DNA of 64,000 nt from Clostridiaceae bacterium. Its GTDB lineage: Bacteria; Bacillota; Clostridia; Tissierellales; Sporanaerobacteraceae. The position numbers and the translations under genes are program-made. Under the pieces are notes generated by a model that was given only the letters and a program-made list of their open reading frames with translations, ran no database searches and was not told the origin of the DNA. Below, in pieces: positions 56,223-64,000 of this stretch. Position 1 is the first letter of the stretch. Each line of letters begins with the position of its first letter. The DNA lies in contig JAHXQP010000013.1 in the NCBI GenBank assembly GCA_019391515.1, positions 1 through 64,000 on the forward strand, written 5' to 3'.

Positions 56223-57050
56223 TTGGATGATAATATTTTACTTCAAATACAAAATAAATATTTGTCGTTTTCAGAAAAAGAAAGAATGATAGCTAATTAT
56301 ATAATTAAACATAGCAATACTTTGAGAAATATTAATATTAATGATTTAGCAAAGAAAACGCATACATCTAATTCTACTATTACTAGGTTTTGTAAGAAGA
56401 TAGGCTGTGAAAGTTTTATTGAAATGAAGATGCGTTTATGTGTATCTAATGGCATAGAAAATAAACCAGATACTGATGATATTTTCCAAAAAGTATTTTC
56501 TTATTATAATACTACTATTAGTGGAACTAATGAAATACTAGATAAGAAAGTAGTTATGAGGTTTTTGGAGGAAATTAAGAAAGCTGATAAGATATTTATA
56601 TATGGACTTGGAAGCTCTGGTTTAACAGCTTTTGAAATGAAATATAGATTGCAGAGAATGGGAATGGTAGTAGATGCTATAACAGATCCTCATATCATGG
56701 TAATGACTAGTAGCCTTTTAACAGAAGATGATATGGTTATAGGAATATCTAATTCTGGTTCCACAGTTGAAGTAATTAAAGGGTTGGAAGAAGCTAAAAA
56801 TAACAAAGCTTTTGTTTTAGCAATAACAAGTTTTGATGACAGCACTATTAATAAATATGCTGATTTATCAATAATAACATATAATACAAAATTTGTAGGG
56901 GAAAAAAATTTTATAAATAGTCAACTTTCAATAATTTATTTAGTAGATATTTTATCTCTTTTATTATTGGAAGATAAAAGATTATCTTTGCATATGGATA
57001 ATACATTAAAAGCGGTAGATAAATATAAAAAGAAGACAAATAATGACTGA
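56223..57050 (+). CDS. RpiR/MurR-family transcriptional regulator
   Basis: A 275-residue regulator with start TTG at 56223 behind AGGAAGGTGA. The N-terminal HTH_6 domain (residues 1-75, LSFSEKERMIANYIIKHS, INDLAKKTHTSNSTITRFCKKIG) is followed by a SIS phosphosugar-binding domain (about 110-250, IYGLGSSGLTAFEMKYRLQR, GISNSGSTVEVIKGLE). It likely senses a phosphorylated amino sugar and controls the PTS and NanE genes downstream through the 17-bp palindrome at 57176. It has its own terminator. Confidence 0.87.
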   Translation: MDDNILLQIQNKYLSFSEKERMIANYIIKHSNTLRNININDLAKKTHTSNSTITRFCKKIGCESFIEMKMRLCVSNGIENKPDTDDIFQKVFSYYNTTISGTNEILDKKVVMRFLEEIKKADKIFIYGLGSSGLTAFEMKYRLQRMGMVVDAITDPHIMVMTSSLLTEDDMVIGISNSGSTVEVIKGLEEAKNNKAFVLAITSFDDSTINKYADLSIITYNTKFVGEKNFINSQLSIIYLVDILSLLLLEDKRLSLHMDNTLKAVDKYKKKTNND

Positions 57051-57051
57051 T

Positions 57052-57114
57052 ATTCTCCCTTTAGGATAAACAGATTAAAAAGTAAAAATCTGATATCTTA
57101 AGGGAGAATTTTTT
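57052..57114 (+). terminator. Terminator after the RpiR-type gene
   Basis: ATTCTCCCTT at 57052 pairs with AAGGGAGAAT near 57100, with an inner CAGATT/AATCTG stem, followed by six T. Confidence 0.82.
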
Positions 57115-57134
57115 ATATATTTAAAGTAGATTCA

Positions 57135-57171
57135 TAAAAACGCTTGCAAAAACCATTTTCTTTGATATAAT
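57135..57171 (+). promoter_or_regulatory. Sigma-A promoter with overlapping cre-like site
   Basis: TTGCAA (57144-57149), 16-base spacer, perfect TATAAT (57166-57171). TAAAAACGCTTGCA at 57135-57148 matches the CcpA cre consensus TGWAANCGNTNWCA except at two positions and overlaps the -35, suggesting catabolite repression. Confidence 0.65.
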
Positions 57172-57175
57172 ATTC

Positions 57176-57192
57176 ATGAAAATGATTTTCAT
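57176..57192 (+). promoter_or_regulatory. 17-bp palindromic operator
   Basis: ATGAAAATGATTTTCAT is a perfect palindrome around a central G (57184), five bases after the -10 element, covering the predicted transcription start. Best candidate for binding by the RpiR-type regulator. Confidence 0.65.
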
Positions 57193-57211
57193 AAACAAGG
57201 AGTGAAAGAAA

Positions 57212-58750
57212 ATGAATAATGCTTTTAGTAAGGCTCAAAAATTTGGTAAAGCTTTTATGCTTCCAATAGCAGTTTTACCAGCGGCTGGACTTTTATTAGG
57301 TATTGGAGGAGCATTGTCAAATCCTAATACTATAGAAGCTTACCCGTTTTTAAATATAGGTTGGTTACAAACATTATTTACTATAATGAGTATGTGTGGA
57401 GAAATTGTTTTCGCTAATTTACCAGTTTTGTTTGCTGTAGGAATTGCAGTAGGATTAGCTAAATCAGATAGAGGAACAGCTGGTCTTGCAGCAATATTGT
57501 CTTATCTTGTTATGAATACTGCTATAAAAGCGCTACTGATTATAACGGGTAAATTGGCTACTGATAATATTGCATCTGCTGGTCAAGGAATGGCACTTGG
57601 TATTCAAACCCTTGAAACAGGAGTTTTAGGTGGAATATTAATAGGAACAGTAACATCAATTATTCATAATAAATACAATAAAACCCAATTACCTGAATTT
57701 TTAGGTTTTTTTAGTGGTTCAAGATTCATACCTATAATATCATCAGGGGTTGCAATTTTAGTTGGTATTATCTTATTTTTCATATGGCCCCCAATTCAAC
57801 ATGGTATTGCAGCTATGGGTAAGACTGTTACTGCCACTGGTTATATAGGGACATTTCTTTATGGATTTATTTTAAGAATGCTAGGGCCTCTTGGATTACA
57901 TCATATATTCTATATGCCATTTTGGACTACTGGCCTTGGAGGTTCGGAAGTTATAAATGGAACTTTAGTTGAGGGAACCCAAAAAATATTCTTTGCTCAA
58001 TTAGCAGATCCAAATGTAAATAAATTTTTTATTGGAACATCAAGATTTATGTCTGGAAGATTTTTAACCATGATGTTTGGCCTTGTAGGGGCTGCTTTAG
58101 CCATGTATCATACAGCCAAGCCAGAAAACAAGAAAAAAGTGGCAGGATTTATCATGTCAGCTGCTTTAACTTCGTTCTTAACAGGTATTACAGAACCATT
58201 AGAGTTTTCTTTCTTATTTGTTGCACCATATCTATATGTAATACATGCATTATTTGATGGTTTATCTTTTATGTTGGCACATATATTTAAAATAACTATT
58301 GGACAGACATTTTCAGGTGGATTTATAGACTTTATATTATTTGGAATATTGCAAGGAAATTTAAAAACTAACTGGATTATGGTTCCAATATTAGGTGTAG
58401 GCATGTTTCTACTTTATTATGTAACCTTTAGAATTTTAATAACTAAATTTGACATAAAAACTCCAGGAAGAGAAGAACAGACTTCGGAAAAAGGATCAAG
58501 TGTTAATGTAGTCAATAATAGGGCAGAGTCTATAATTGAAGCTTTGGGTGGAATAGAAAATCTTGATGAAGTAGATTGTTGTGCCACAAGATTGAGAGTT
58601 ACTGTAAAAGATGCAAATTTAGTTAATGAAGAATTGCTTAAAGATACTGGGGCAAGAGGAACTTTAATAAAAGGTAATGGGATACAAGTAATTTACGGTC
58701 CTTCTGTAAGCATAATAAAAAATGAAATTGAGGAGCTTATTGGAGAATAA
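57212..58750 (+). CDS. PTS glucose-superfamily EIICB, probable amino-sugar permease
   Basis: A 512-residue membrane protein: IIC domain (1-400) starting KFGKAFMLPIAVLPAAGLLLG, with GITEPLEFSFLF signature, and IIB domain (about 430-512) with phosphorylated Cys457 in DCCATRLRV. No IIA domain is fused or encoded nearby, so a glucose-type IIA from elsewhere must serve it. Family relatives transport glucose, maltose, GlcNAc or MurNAc. The NanE gene 18 bases downstream and the RpiR regulator upstream suggest N-acetylmannosamine or a similar amino sugar. Confidence 0.82.
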   Translation: MNNAFSKAQKFGKAFMLPIAVLPAAGLLLGIGGALSNPNTIEAYPFLNIGWLQTLFTIMSMCGEIVFANLPVLFAVGIAVGLAKSDRGTAGLAAILSYLVMNTAIKALLIITGKLATDNIASAGQGMALGIQTLETGVLGGILIGTVTSIIHNKYNKTQLPEFLGFFSGSRFIPIISSGVAILVGIILFFIWPPIQHGIAAMGKTVTATGYIGTFLYGFILRMLGPLGLHHIFYMPFWTTGLGGSEVINGTLVEGTQKIFFAQLADPNVNKFFIGTSRFMSGRFLTMMFGLVGAALAMYHTAKPENKKKVAGFIMSAALTSFLTGITEPLEFSFLFVAPYLYVIHALFDGLSFMLAHIFKITIGQTFSGGFIDFILFGILQGNLKTNWIMVPILGVGMFLLYYVTFRILITKFDIKTPGREEQTSEKGSSVNVVNNRAESIIEALGGIENLDEVDCCATRLRVTVKDANLVNEELLKDTGARGTLIKGNGIQVIYGPSVSIIKNEIEELIGE

Positions 58751-58768
58751 ATAGAAAAGAGGGATACA

Positions 58769-59452
58769 ATGGATTTAAATCAGATAAAAAACGAACTAAT
58801 AGTTTCTTGTCAAGCTCTTGAAGGAGAACCATTACACAGTTCATATATAATGAAAAAAATGGCGTTAGCAGCAAAGGAAGGTGGAGCTATAGGTATAAGA
58901 GCAAATTCCAAAGAAGATATATCTCAAATAAAAAAAGAGGTAGATTTACCTATAATTGGTATAGTAAAAAGAGATTATGAAGATTCCAGTGTTTATATTA
59001 CTCCTACAATGAAAGAAATAGATGAACTTGCAGAAGTAGGAGTAGATATAATATCTATTGATGCTACAAATAGAAAAAGACCAAATAACAAAAGTATAGA
59101 TGAGTTTGTTAAAGAAGTAAGGAAGAAATATCCCAATATATTATTAATGGGAGATATATCTAATCTTGAGGAAGCAATAAAAGCAGAACAACTTGGTTTT
59201 GATATTATAGCTACTACATTAGTAGGTTATACGGAATATACTAAAGGGATGAATATAGCTGAAAATGATTTTGAGCTTTTGAAAAGGATTATAAAAAGTG
59301 TAAACACTCCAGTTATAGCAGAAGGAAAAATAGATACTCCCCAAAAAGCAAAAAGATGTTTAGAATTAGGAACGTACTCTGTAGTAGTAGGAAGTGCTAT
59401 AACAAGACCTCAAATAATAACGAAAAAATTTGTTGAAGAAATAAAAAAATAA
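58769..59452 (+). CDS. nanE: N-acetylmannosamine-6-phosphate 2-epimerase
   Basis: A 227-residue TIM-barrel epimerase converting ManNAc-6-phosphate to GlcNAc-6-phosphate. Family marks: [19 protein letters not shown] at the N-terminus, [52 protein letters not shown] and [17 protein letters not shown] follows AGAGGGATAC. No sialate lyase or ManNAc kinase gene is adjacent, which fits uptake of ManNAc already phosphorylated by the PTS. Confidence 0.92.
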   Translation: MDLNQIKNELIVSCQALEGEPLHSSYIMKKMALAAKEGGAIGIRANSKEDISQIKKEVDLPIIGIVKRDYEDSSVYITPTMKEIDELAEVGVDIISIDATNRKRPNNKSIDEFVKEVRKKYPNILLMGDISNLEEAIKAEQLGFDIIATTLVGYTEYTKGMNIAENDFELLKRIIKSVNTPVIAEGKIDTPQKAKRCLELGTYSVVVGSAITRPQIITKKFVEEIKK

Positions 59453-59493
59453 ATACTAAAAAGGGACTGAAGAAACAGTCCCTTTTTAGTATT
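59453..59493. terminator. Bidirectional terminator between nanE and namA
   Basis: AATACTAAAAAGGGACTG pairs perfectly with CAGTCCCTTTTTAGTATT over a six-base loop. It can stop both converging transcripts; the flanking A and T runs lie within the stem ends. Confidence 0.88.
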
Positions 59494-59501
59494 AGTATTT
59501 A

Positions 59502-60524
59502 TTAAATTTTAGCTCTTCTATAGGAGTGAGGCCATTCTATATCTTCCTTTAATTTATTGGCTGCTTCCAATGGCCAATAGGGATTTCTAAGTAATTCCCT
59601 ACCTAAAAATATAAAATCTGCCCTGTTATTTTTGAGTATTTCTTCAGCCATTTCTGGTTCTGTAATTAAACCACCAGCTATAACTGGTAATCCAGTACCC
59701 TTTTTAATAGTTTCTGCAAAAGGAACTTGGTAGCCAGGGTATGCATCGATATTAGCATGAACAACAGCTCCAGAGCTTACATTTATTATATCTATACCTT
59801 CACCCTTTACTAAATTTATAATATCTACTAAATCTTCTGGATGATTTCCATCACTAACATATTCTTCGCCAGACACCCTTAATATTATAGGTTTATCTTT
59901 AGGCCATACTGTATTTATTTCCCTTATTATTTCTCTTAAAAATCTAGTCCTATTTTCTAGACTTCCACCATAGTCATCTTTCCTTTTATTAGTAAGAGGT
60001 GATAAGAATTCATTAATTAAATATCCATGGGCACCATGAATTTCAATAGTATCGAATCCAGCTTCATTAGCCCTTATAGCACCTTCTTTAAAGGCATTTA
60101 TTACAATATTTATGTCATCCTTAGTCATTTCTTCAGGAGTAGAATAGCTATTATCAAAAGCTATAGGTGATGGAGCAATGATTTTTTCGGATTTTACTTC
60201 ACATTTCCTTCCAGCATGGGCTAATTGGATCCCAACTTTTGCACCAAGAACTTTAGAAGTTTTAACTATTCTAGATAGTCCTTCTATATGTGAATCATCC
60301 CAAATACCTAAATCTCCATTTTTTATTCTGCCCCTACTTTCTACTGCTGTGGCTTCCAATATTATAAGACCAGTACCTCCAATAGCTCTAGAACCATAGT
60401 GGATTTCATGCCAATCTTTAACATAGCCTTTATCATCAGAAGCAACCATGCACATTGGAGCCATTACTATACGGTTTTTCAATTCTAAATTTTTAATTTT
60501 AGCACTTGAAAAAAGTTTGCTCAT
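59502..60524 (-). CDS. Old yellow enzyme-type NAD(P)H:flavin oxidoreductase (NamA/YqjM-like)
   Basis: A 340-residue FMN-dependent ene-reductase of the YqjM class. Motifs: LFSSAKIKNLELKNRIVMAPM, IQLAHAGRK, FDTIEIHGAHGYLINEFLSP (substrate-binding His pair), NRTRFLREIIREI, LRVSGEEY and VIAGGLITEPEMAEEIL with FLGRELLRNPYWPL. It reduces activated C=C bonds; the physiological substrate is usually unknown. Monocistronic, with an unusual inverted repeat upstream. Confidence 0.9.
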   Translation of the reverse strand: MSKLFSSAKIKNLELKNRIVMAPMCMVASDDKGYVKDWHEIHYGSRAIGGTGLIILEATAVESRGRIKNGDLGIWDDSHIEGLSRIVKTSKVLGAKVGIQLAHAGRKCEVKSEKIIAPSPIAFDNSYSTPEEMTKDDINIVINAFKEGAIRANEAGFDTIEIHGAHGYLINEFLSPLTNKRKDDYGGSLENRTRFLREIIREINTVWPKDKPIILRVSGEEYVSDGNHPEDLVDIINLVKGEGIDIINVSSGAVVHANIDAYPGYQVPFAETIKKGTGLPVIAGGLITEPEMAEEILKNNRADFIFLGRELLRNPYWPLEAANKLKEDIEWPHSYRRAKI

Positions 60525-60581
60525 ATAAAATCCTCCTCTACTACTATTATCTTATACCCAATGTTAATATACTTATAATAA

Positions 60582-60616
60582 TTTTACCAAATAAAAGTAT
60601 ATTTTATTTGGTAAAA
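60582..60616. repeat. 15-bp perfect inverted repeat upstream of namA
   Basis: TTTTACCAAATAAAA (60582-60596) and TTTTATTTGGTAAAA (60602-60616) are exact complements with a five-base spacer. Position 58 bases before the namA start fits an operator for a dimeric repressor of the MarR or TetR kind. No regulator gene is adjacent. Confidence 0.55.
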
Positions 60617-60643
60617 AAATAGAACCCTGTTAAGGTCCTATTT
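60612..60643 (-). terminator. Terminator of the minus-strand coiled-coil gene
   Basis: On the minus strand AAAATAGGACC pairs with GGTTCTATTTT around TTAACAG with one mismatch and runs into seven T. It lies 28 bases after the stop at 60671. Confidence 0.7.
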
Positions 60644-60670
60644 TACTGATTTCAGTTTTGTTATATCATT

Positions 60671-60935
60671 CTAATTTTTAGATGTCACAATTTCTACGGT
60701 ATTTAAATCTTCTATTAATGTATCAATTTTGCCATTGATTTCTTCTCTAAATTCTGTGAGATTAGAAGTTTGCTCTATTACAGCTTTTAAATCTTTTTTA
60801 ATTTCTCCCTGTCCTATCTTCAAGAGCCTTTTGTCCTGTTTCAAGATTTTTTTGGCTTATTGCAAGGTTTTTCTGTCCTGTCTCAAGGATCTCTAATTTT
60901 TTCAGTACTATTTGTTGAAACTTTTCATTTGTCAT
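60671..60935 (-). pseudogene. Frameshifted small coiled-coil protein gene
   Basis: The frame from ATG 60935 reads MTNEKFQQIVLKKLEILETG and continues with the repeat LETGQK up to ALEDRTGRN, then stop. One base later the next frame carries on as GQGEIKKDLKAVIEQTSNLT to a stop at 60671, giving an 88-residue Glu/Lys/Gln-rich helical protein in total. The join is near 60815-60822. The total is 265 bases, one more than a multiple of three. Similar short LExGQK-repeat coiled-coil proteins are common in Clostridia, with no known function. Sequencing error or a true recent frameshift cannot be told apart. Confidence 0.55.
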
Positions 60936-61075
60936 AGCTACTTACTATACCACCTTGCCGCTTATATTTTATTATTACTATTATTATACCATATTAATTT
61001 AATACTTATCTATTGTCATATATTAATAATGGTGATAATATGAAAACAAATTATAGTGTATTAAAGGAGGGAGCC

Positions 61076-61519
61076 ATGAAAAGGGATATTAGAGTATTTT
61101 TAATTATTTTAGTTTTAACAGCTATGGCTATGACTGGATGTACTTCTGGGAGTAGATATCAGAAGAGTGTGTTTAACGATGATGATAAAATAATTAATGG
61201 AGAAGACAGTTATACATATAAAAAGAGAATAGGCAATATGGTTAAAGATAAAATAGATATGAAGTTTGGTATTTTCACAGGTATAGAGACTGTTAACAAG
61301 ATTAAAGCAGAAAAAGATGGTGAATTATTATTTACTTTCCAGTCAAAAATAAATGAGGGGGATTTCAAAGTAGTATTAATAACCCCAGATGATGAAATTA
61401 TTAATATCCTAGAAGGCACAAGTGAAGGAACAAAAACTATCCCTATTAAAAAAGGAGTAAATAGGATAAGGCTAGTGGGCAGAGAAGCAAAGGGAAAGGT
61501 TAAGATTGAGATTGATTAG
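61076..61519 (+). CDS. Unknown lipoprotein
   Basis: A 147-residue protein with an N-terminal export signal and lipobox AMTGC (Cys at about residue 22). ATG 61076 follows AAAGGAGG; the frame is open 63 bases further upstream without a better start. The mature part is predicted mainly beta, with a segment GELLFTFQSKINEGDFKVVL and NRIRLVGREAKGKVKIEID that resembles a small beta-sandwich. I recognise no family. It stands alone before an MgtC gene, about 130 bases away. Confidence 0.65.
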   Translation: MKRDIRVFLIILVLTAMAMTGCTSGSRYQKSVFNDDDKIINGEDSYTYKKRIGNMVKDKIDMKFGIFTGIETVNKIKAEKDGELLFTFQSKINEGDFKVVLITPDDEIINILEGTSEGTKTIPIKKGVNRIRLVGREAKGKVKIEID

Positions 61520-61646
61520 ATTTCACTAAAGAGTAAGCAAAAAAACATAGTTAGAACAGTGTGAAAAATATAACGAATAGTGGAACGTTGTAAATTTTAT
61601 GGGATATAATAAATAAAGAAGTAAAAAATATTTAAGGTGATTATAT

Positions 61647-62357
61647 ATGACTAGTTATAAAGAAATAATAATAAGACTTGCTTTATCAGCTTTAATTGGC
61701 GGTTTAATTGGAGTGGAAAGAGAAGTAAATAATAGACCAGCAGGTCTTAGAACCCATATTTTAGTAAGTGTTAGTTCAGCTTTAATGATGCTAGTATCTA
61801 TAAATGGATTTTATGATGCTGAAACAGGATTGAGAACAGGAGATTCAGCAAGACTAGCAGCTCAAGTAATAAGTGGTATGGGATTTTTAGGAGCTGGAAC
61901 TATAATTAAGACAGGTAACAATATACAAGGTTTAACTACTGCTGCTAGCTTGTGGACATGTGCAGGCATAGGTCTAGCTATTGGCAATGGTTACTACCTT
62001 GGAGGATTGTTGACTTCTATCATTGTTCTATTCACTTTAATGAGTTTGAGTTCTTTTGAAAAAAAGATAGCTAAAAAGAAATATAAAGTACTAGAAATTA
62101 TAGGTGTTAATAGGCCTGGACTTATTGGTGAAATAGGTACTATGTTAGGTAAACATGATGTGATTATAAGAAATATAAATATTGTAAATAATGGAGCTGA
62201 AGAGGATGAAGAAGGATACAGTACTATGGAAATACATTTTATGCTAGATATACAGAAATACTTTAATCCTAGTATTCTCTTTTGTGAAATTTGTGAAGTA
62301 GATGGAATACTTGAGGCTGTTTTTGATGGAAAGAAGGTGCTATGTAATTTTCTTTAA
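61647..62357 (+). CDS. MgtC/SapB-family membrane protein
   Basis: A 236-residue protein with about four N-terminal helices and a C-terminal cytoplasmic ACT-like domain (about 150-236). Family marks: LIGGLIGVEREVNNRPAGLR, GMGFLGAGTI and TTAASLWTCAGIGLAIG. MgtC proteins are linked to growth at low magnesium and to membrane-potential control; their direct activity is not settled. ATG follows AAGGTGAT. A TATAAT at 61605-61610 is a possible -10, without a good -35. Confidence 0.88.
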   Translation: MTSYKEIIIRLALSALIGGLIGVEREVNNRPAGLRTHILVSVSSALMMLVSINGFYDAETGLRTGDSARLAAQVISGMGFLGAGTIIKTGNNIQGLTTAASLWTCAGIGLAIGNGYYLGGLLTSIIVLFTLMSLSSFEKKIAKKKYKVLEIIGVNRPGLIGEIGTMLGKHDVIIRNINIVNNGAEEDEEGYSTMEIHFMLDIQKYFNPSILFCEICEVDGILEAVFDGKKVLCNFL

Positions 62358-62388
62358 TAACTATGAGGAAACTGTTGATAACTTTGGC

Positions 62389-62619
62389 CTATATTTTATA
62401 CTTATCCACATATAAAGTAACCGAAGGATAAAATTCTTTTTTCATTTCATCAATTAGGTTATGGGTTTTAGAAGCGTTGTTTATACCCATGATATCTACC
62501 ATATGGTCTAAATGGTTTACCAAATGTCCTAAATCCTGTTTATCCTTTCTTTTATTTAGGCTTTCTTTCAAATAAGTTATTTTTTGATATAATAAAGGAG
62601 AAATTTTATGGAGATTCAT
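62389..62619 (-). CDS. Small hypothetical protein
   Basis: A 76-residue frame, mostly helical, rich in Lys, His and Asn (LGHLVNHLDHMVDIMGINN). Codon use is like that of neighbouring genes, and it fills an otherwise empty gap between mgtC and the HAD gene. There is no ribosome site before the ATG at 62619 and an in-frame stop lies just upstream, so it may be spurious. No family recognised. Confidence 0.35.
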   Translation of the reverse strand: MNLHKISPLLYQKITYLKESLNKRKDKQDLGHLVNHLDHMVDIMGINNASKTHNLIDEMKKEFYPSVTLYVDKYKI

Positions 62620-62642
62620 TTAACAAAATAAGGGGGAAAATT

Positions 62643-63455
62643 ATGTATAAAATACTTGCATTAGATTTAGACGGTACACTTTTAAACGTAGACCATAAGG
62701 TATCTAAAACTAATATGAAATATATAAATAAGTTAGTAGAAAAAGGTGCGAAAATTATATTAGTTTCAGGAAGAGAAGCTTCGTCTGTATCACCTATTGG
62801 TAGAGAATTGGGACTAAAGGATTGTTTAGTTGGACTAAATGGAGCAATAATTACAGACTATACAGGAGAAGAAGTAATATATGAGAAAAATATAGAACCT
62901 ATGGTGACAAGAGAGATAGTTGAAGCATGTGAAGAAAAAGGTATTTATAATGTAGTCTTTATAAGAAATAAACTTTATGTTTCTAATAAAAAGGACGAAG
63001 GATTTAAAATATTTAAAAAATATACTACTTCTAAAATAGAAGAGGTAGGACCTTTATCTGAATTTCTTAGTAAAAATAATTTGTGGAATAGTGTAGGAAA
63101 GTTATTGCAGTCGGGGGATAATGAAACATTGTCTACATTTAAAGAGGAAAAATTATTAAAATATAAAGATGATATTACAGCTGAGTTTTCGCTTCCATTT
63201 TTTCTAGAAGTCTACAATAGTAGTGCTAGTAAAGGACATGCTCTAGCCAAAATAGGAGAAACTTATGGTATAGATAAAGATGAAATAATAGCTATAGGAG
63301 ATGGAGAAAATGATATCTCCATGCTTGAATACGCAAAAATAGGAATAGCAATGGAAAATGCATTAGATATAGTTAAAAATAAAGCAGATTTTATAACCCT
63401 ATCAAATGAAGAAGATGGTGTAAGTTATGCTATTAAAAAGTATTGGGGGGAATAA
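62643..63455 (+). CDS. Cof-type HAD-IIB phosphatase
   Basis: A 270-residue haloacid-dehalogenase-type hydrolase. Motif I LDLDGTLLN (nucleophile Asp), motif II VSGRE, motif III Lys in the region around 195, and motif IV IAIGDGENDISMLEYA are all present, with a C2-type cap domain between (about 85-185). Such enzymes dephosphorylate sugar phosphates or flavin/PLP precursors; the substrate is not predictable. ATG follows AAGGGGGAAA. Confidence 0.9.
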   Translation: MYKILALDLDGTLLNVDHKVSKTNMKYINKLVEKGAKIILVSGREASSVSPIGRELGLKDCLVGLNGAIITDYTGEEVIYEKNIEPMVTREIVEACEEKGIYNVVFIRNKLYVSNKKDEGFKIFKKYTTSKIEEVGPLSEFLSKNNLWNSVGKLLQSGDNETLSTFKEEKLLKYKDDITAEFSLPFFLEVYNSSASKGHALAKIGETYGIDKDEIIAIGDGENDISMLEYAKIGIAMENALDIVKNKADFITLSNEEDGVSYAIKKYWGE

Positions 63456-63473
63456 ATATTCCCTCTTTTTTTA
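63446..63473 (+). terminator. Terminator overlapping the HAD gene stop codon
   Basis: GGGGAATA (63447-63454) pairs with TATTCCC (63457-63463), followed by a T tract; the stop codon TAA at 63453-63455 is inside the hairpin. Confidence 0.75.
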
Positions 63474-63531
63474 TGGGTTTTAAAATATTTTTTGAATATT
63501 TAGTCAAAGATAGTTAAAAAATAAACATAAC

Positions 63532-63560
63532 TTGACTATTAGACATAGTATGAGTAAAAT
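63532..63560 (+). promoter_or_regulatory. Sigma-A promoter of the SorC-type regulator
   Basis: TTGACT (63532-63537) and TAAAAT (63555-63560), 17-base spacer, 55 bases before the gene. Confidence 0.65.
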
Positions 63561-63615
63561 ATATATGAAAATAGTTTTGAAGCGTGAAAATAATTTCAAG
63601 GATGAGTGAATAGAT

Positions 63616-64000
63616 ATGAGCAAAAAAAAATATGATACGAGATTGATGGTTAAATGTGCACAAATGTATTATGATGAGTCATTAAATCAAGCAGATATAG
63701 CAGAGAAACTTCAAATTTCTAAATCTTCTGTTTCTAGAATATTATCTGCTGCTAGAGAAGAAGGTGTAGTAGAAGTTATAGTAAATAATCCATTTAAAAC
63801 TGAACATATAAAACTTGAAAAACAATTAGAAGAAAAGTTTAATCTAAAAGAAGTAATAATTGTTGATAGTAAATCTAATGATATTGAAGAAATAAAGAAA
63901 GAATTAGCTAAGGCCAGTGCTGATTATCTTGAAAGGGTAATTAAAGGTGGTCAGATTATAGGTGTAACAATGGGAACAACTTTATGTAAAATTCCCACAT
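63616..64000 (+). CDS. SorC-family transcriptional regulator, N-terminal part (cut by window edge)
   Basis: ATG 63616 opens a frame that leaves the window after 128 codons. Residues 1-50 form a helix-turn-helix (MVKCAQMYYDESLNQADIAE, SKSSVSRILSAAREEG) and residues from about 60 onward start a SorC-type sugar-binding domain (EEKFNLKEVIIVDSKS, GVTMGTTL). SorC regulators respond to phosphorylated sugars and usually control adjacent sugar or central glycolytic genes, so a sugar operon may lie beyond the window. Confidence 0.82.
   Translation, partial: MSKKKYDTRLMVKCAQMYYDESLNQADIAEKLQISKSSVSRILSAAREEGVVEVIVNNPFKTEHIKLEKQLEEKFNLKEVIIVDSKSNDIEEIKKELAKASADYLERVIKGGQIIGVTMGTTLCKIPT

Overview
The window is AT-rich DNA with Gram-positive signals throughout: strong AGGAGG-type ribosome sites, frequent GTG and TTG starts, rho-independent hairpin terminators, LPXTG surface proteins with a sortase, a SAM-I riboswitch, PTS sugar systems and sigma-54 activators with PTS regulation domains. 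This fits an anaerobic low-GC Firmicute of the Clostridia/Tissierellia type. I cannot name a genus from sequence alone. No rRNA, tRNA or CRISPR array was seen.

Layout. 1-183: end of an IS3-type element leaving the window. 365-6640: a RocR-like sigma-54 activator, a complete IS3-type element (about 1751-3201), then a canonical -24/-12 promoter driving an AGCS amino-acid symporter and a RocB-like M20 peptidase. 6726-15713: a heme-acquisition operon behind two Fur-box-like sites: two NEAT surface proteins with LPXTG anchors, an IsdE-like heme-binding lipoprotein, permease, ATPase, a sortase and a heterodimeric CydDC-like ABC pair. 15730-27211: a LacI-controlled maltodextrin operon (ATPase, binding protein, two permeases, GH31 glucosidase, GH77 glucanotransferase, phosphorylase). 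27309-35065: a lactose/galactose tagatose-6-phosphate cluster under a DeoR-type repressor with two matching operator-like sites. Its PTS permease and GH1 genes look acquired, and a broken lacF start lies in front of them. 35073-37966 (minus): panDCB plus a DUF2520 reductase.

38359-46547: a LevR-type sigma-54/PRD activator and the operon it should control: PTS IIB, IIC, an NfrB-like processive glycosyltransferase with a C-terminal MshEN (c-di-GMP-type) domain, a lactose-type IIA and a MupG-family 6-phospho-glycosidase. This combination is the most unusual gene set here. 46686-51652: a methionine operon (metY, metA, hom, lysC) behind a SAM-I riboswitch, itself preceded by a second structured RNA with its own terminator that I do not recognise. 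51775-55929: YwlG-family gene, and serC-serA-DUF1015 on the minus strand. 56223-59493: RpiR regulator, PTS EIICB and NanE (amino-sugar use). 59502-64000: NamA-like flavoenzyme, a frameshifted coiled-coil gene, an unknown lipoprotein, MgtC, a small unknown minus-strand frame, a HAD phosphatase and the start of a SorC-type regulator.

The theme is nutrient capture: amino acids, heme, maltodextrin, lactose and amino sugars, each with its own local regulator and operator, next to biosynthesis of pantothenate, methionine and serine. Functions are read from motifs and family knowledge; no database search was possible.
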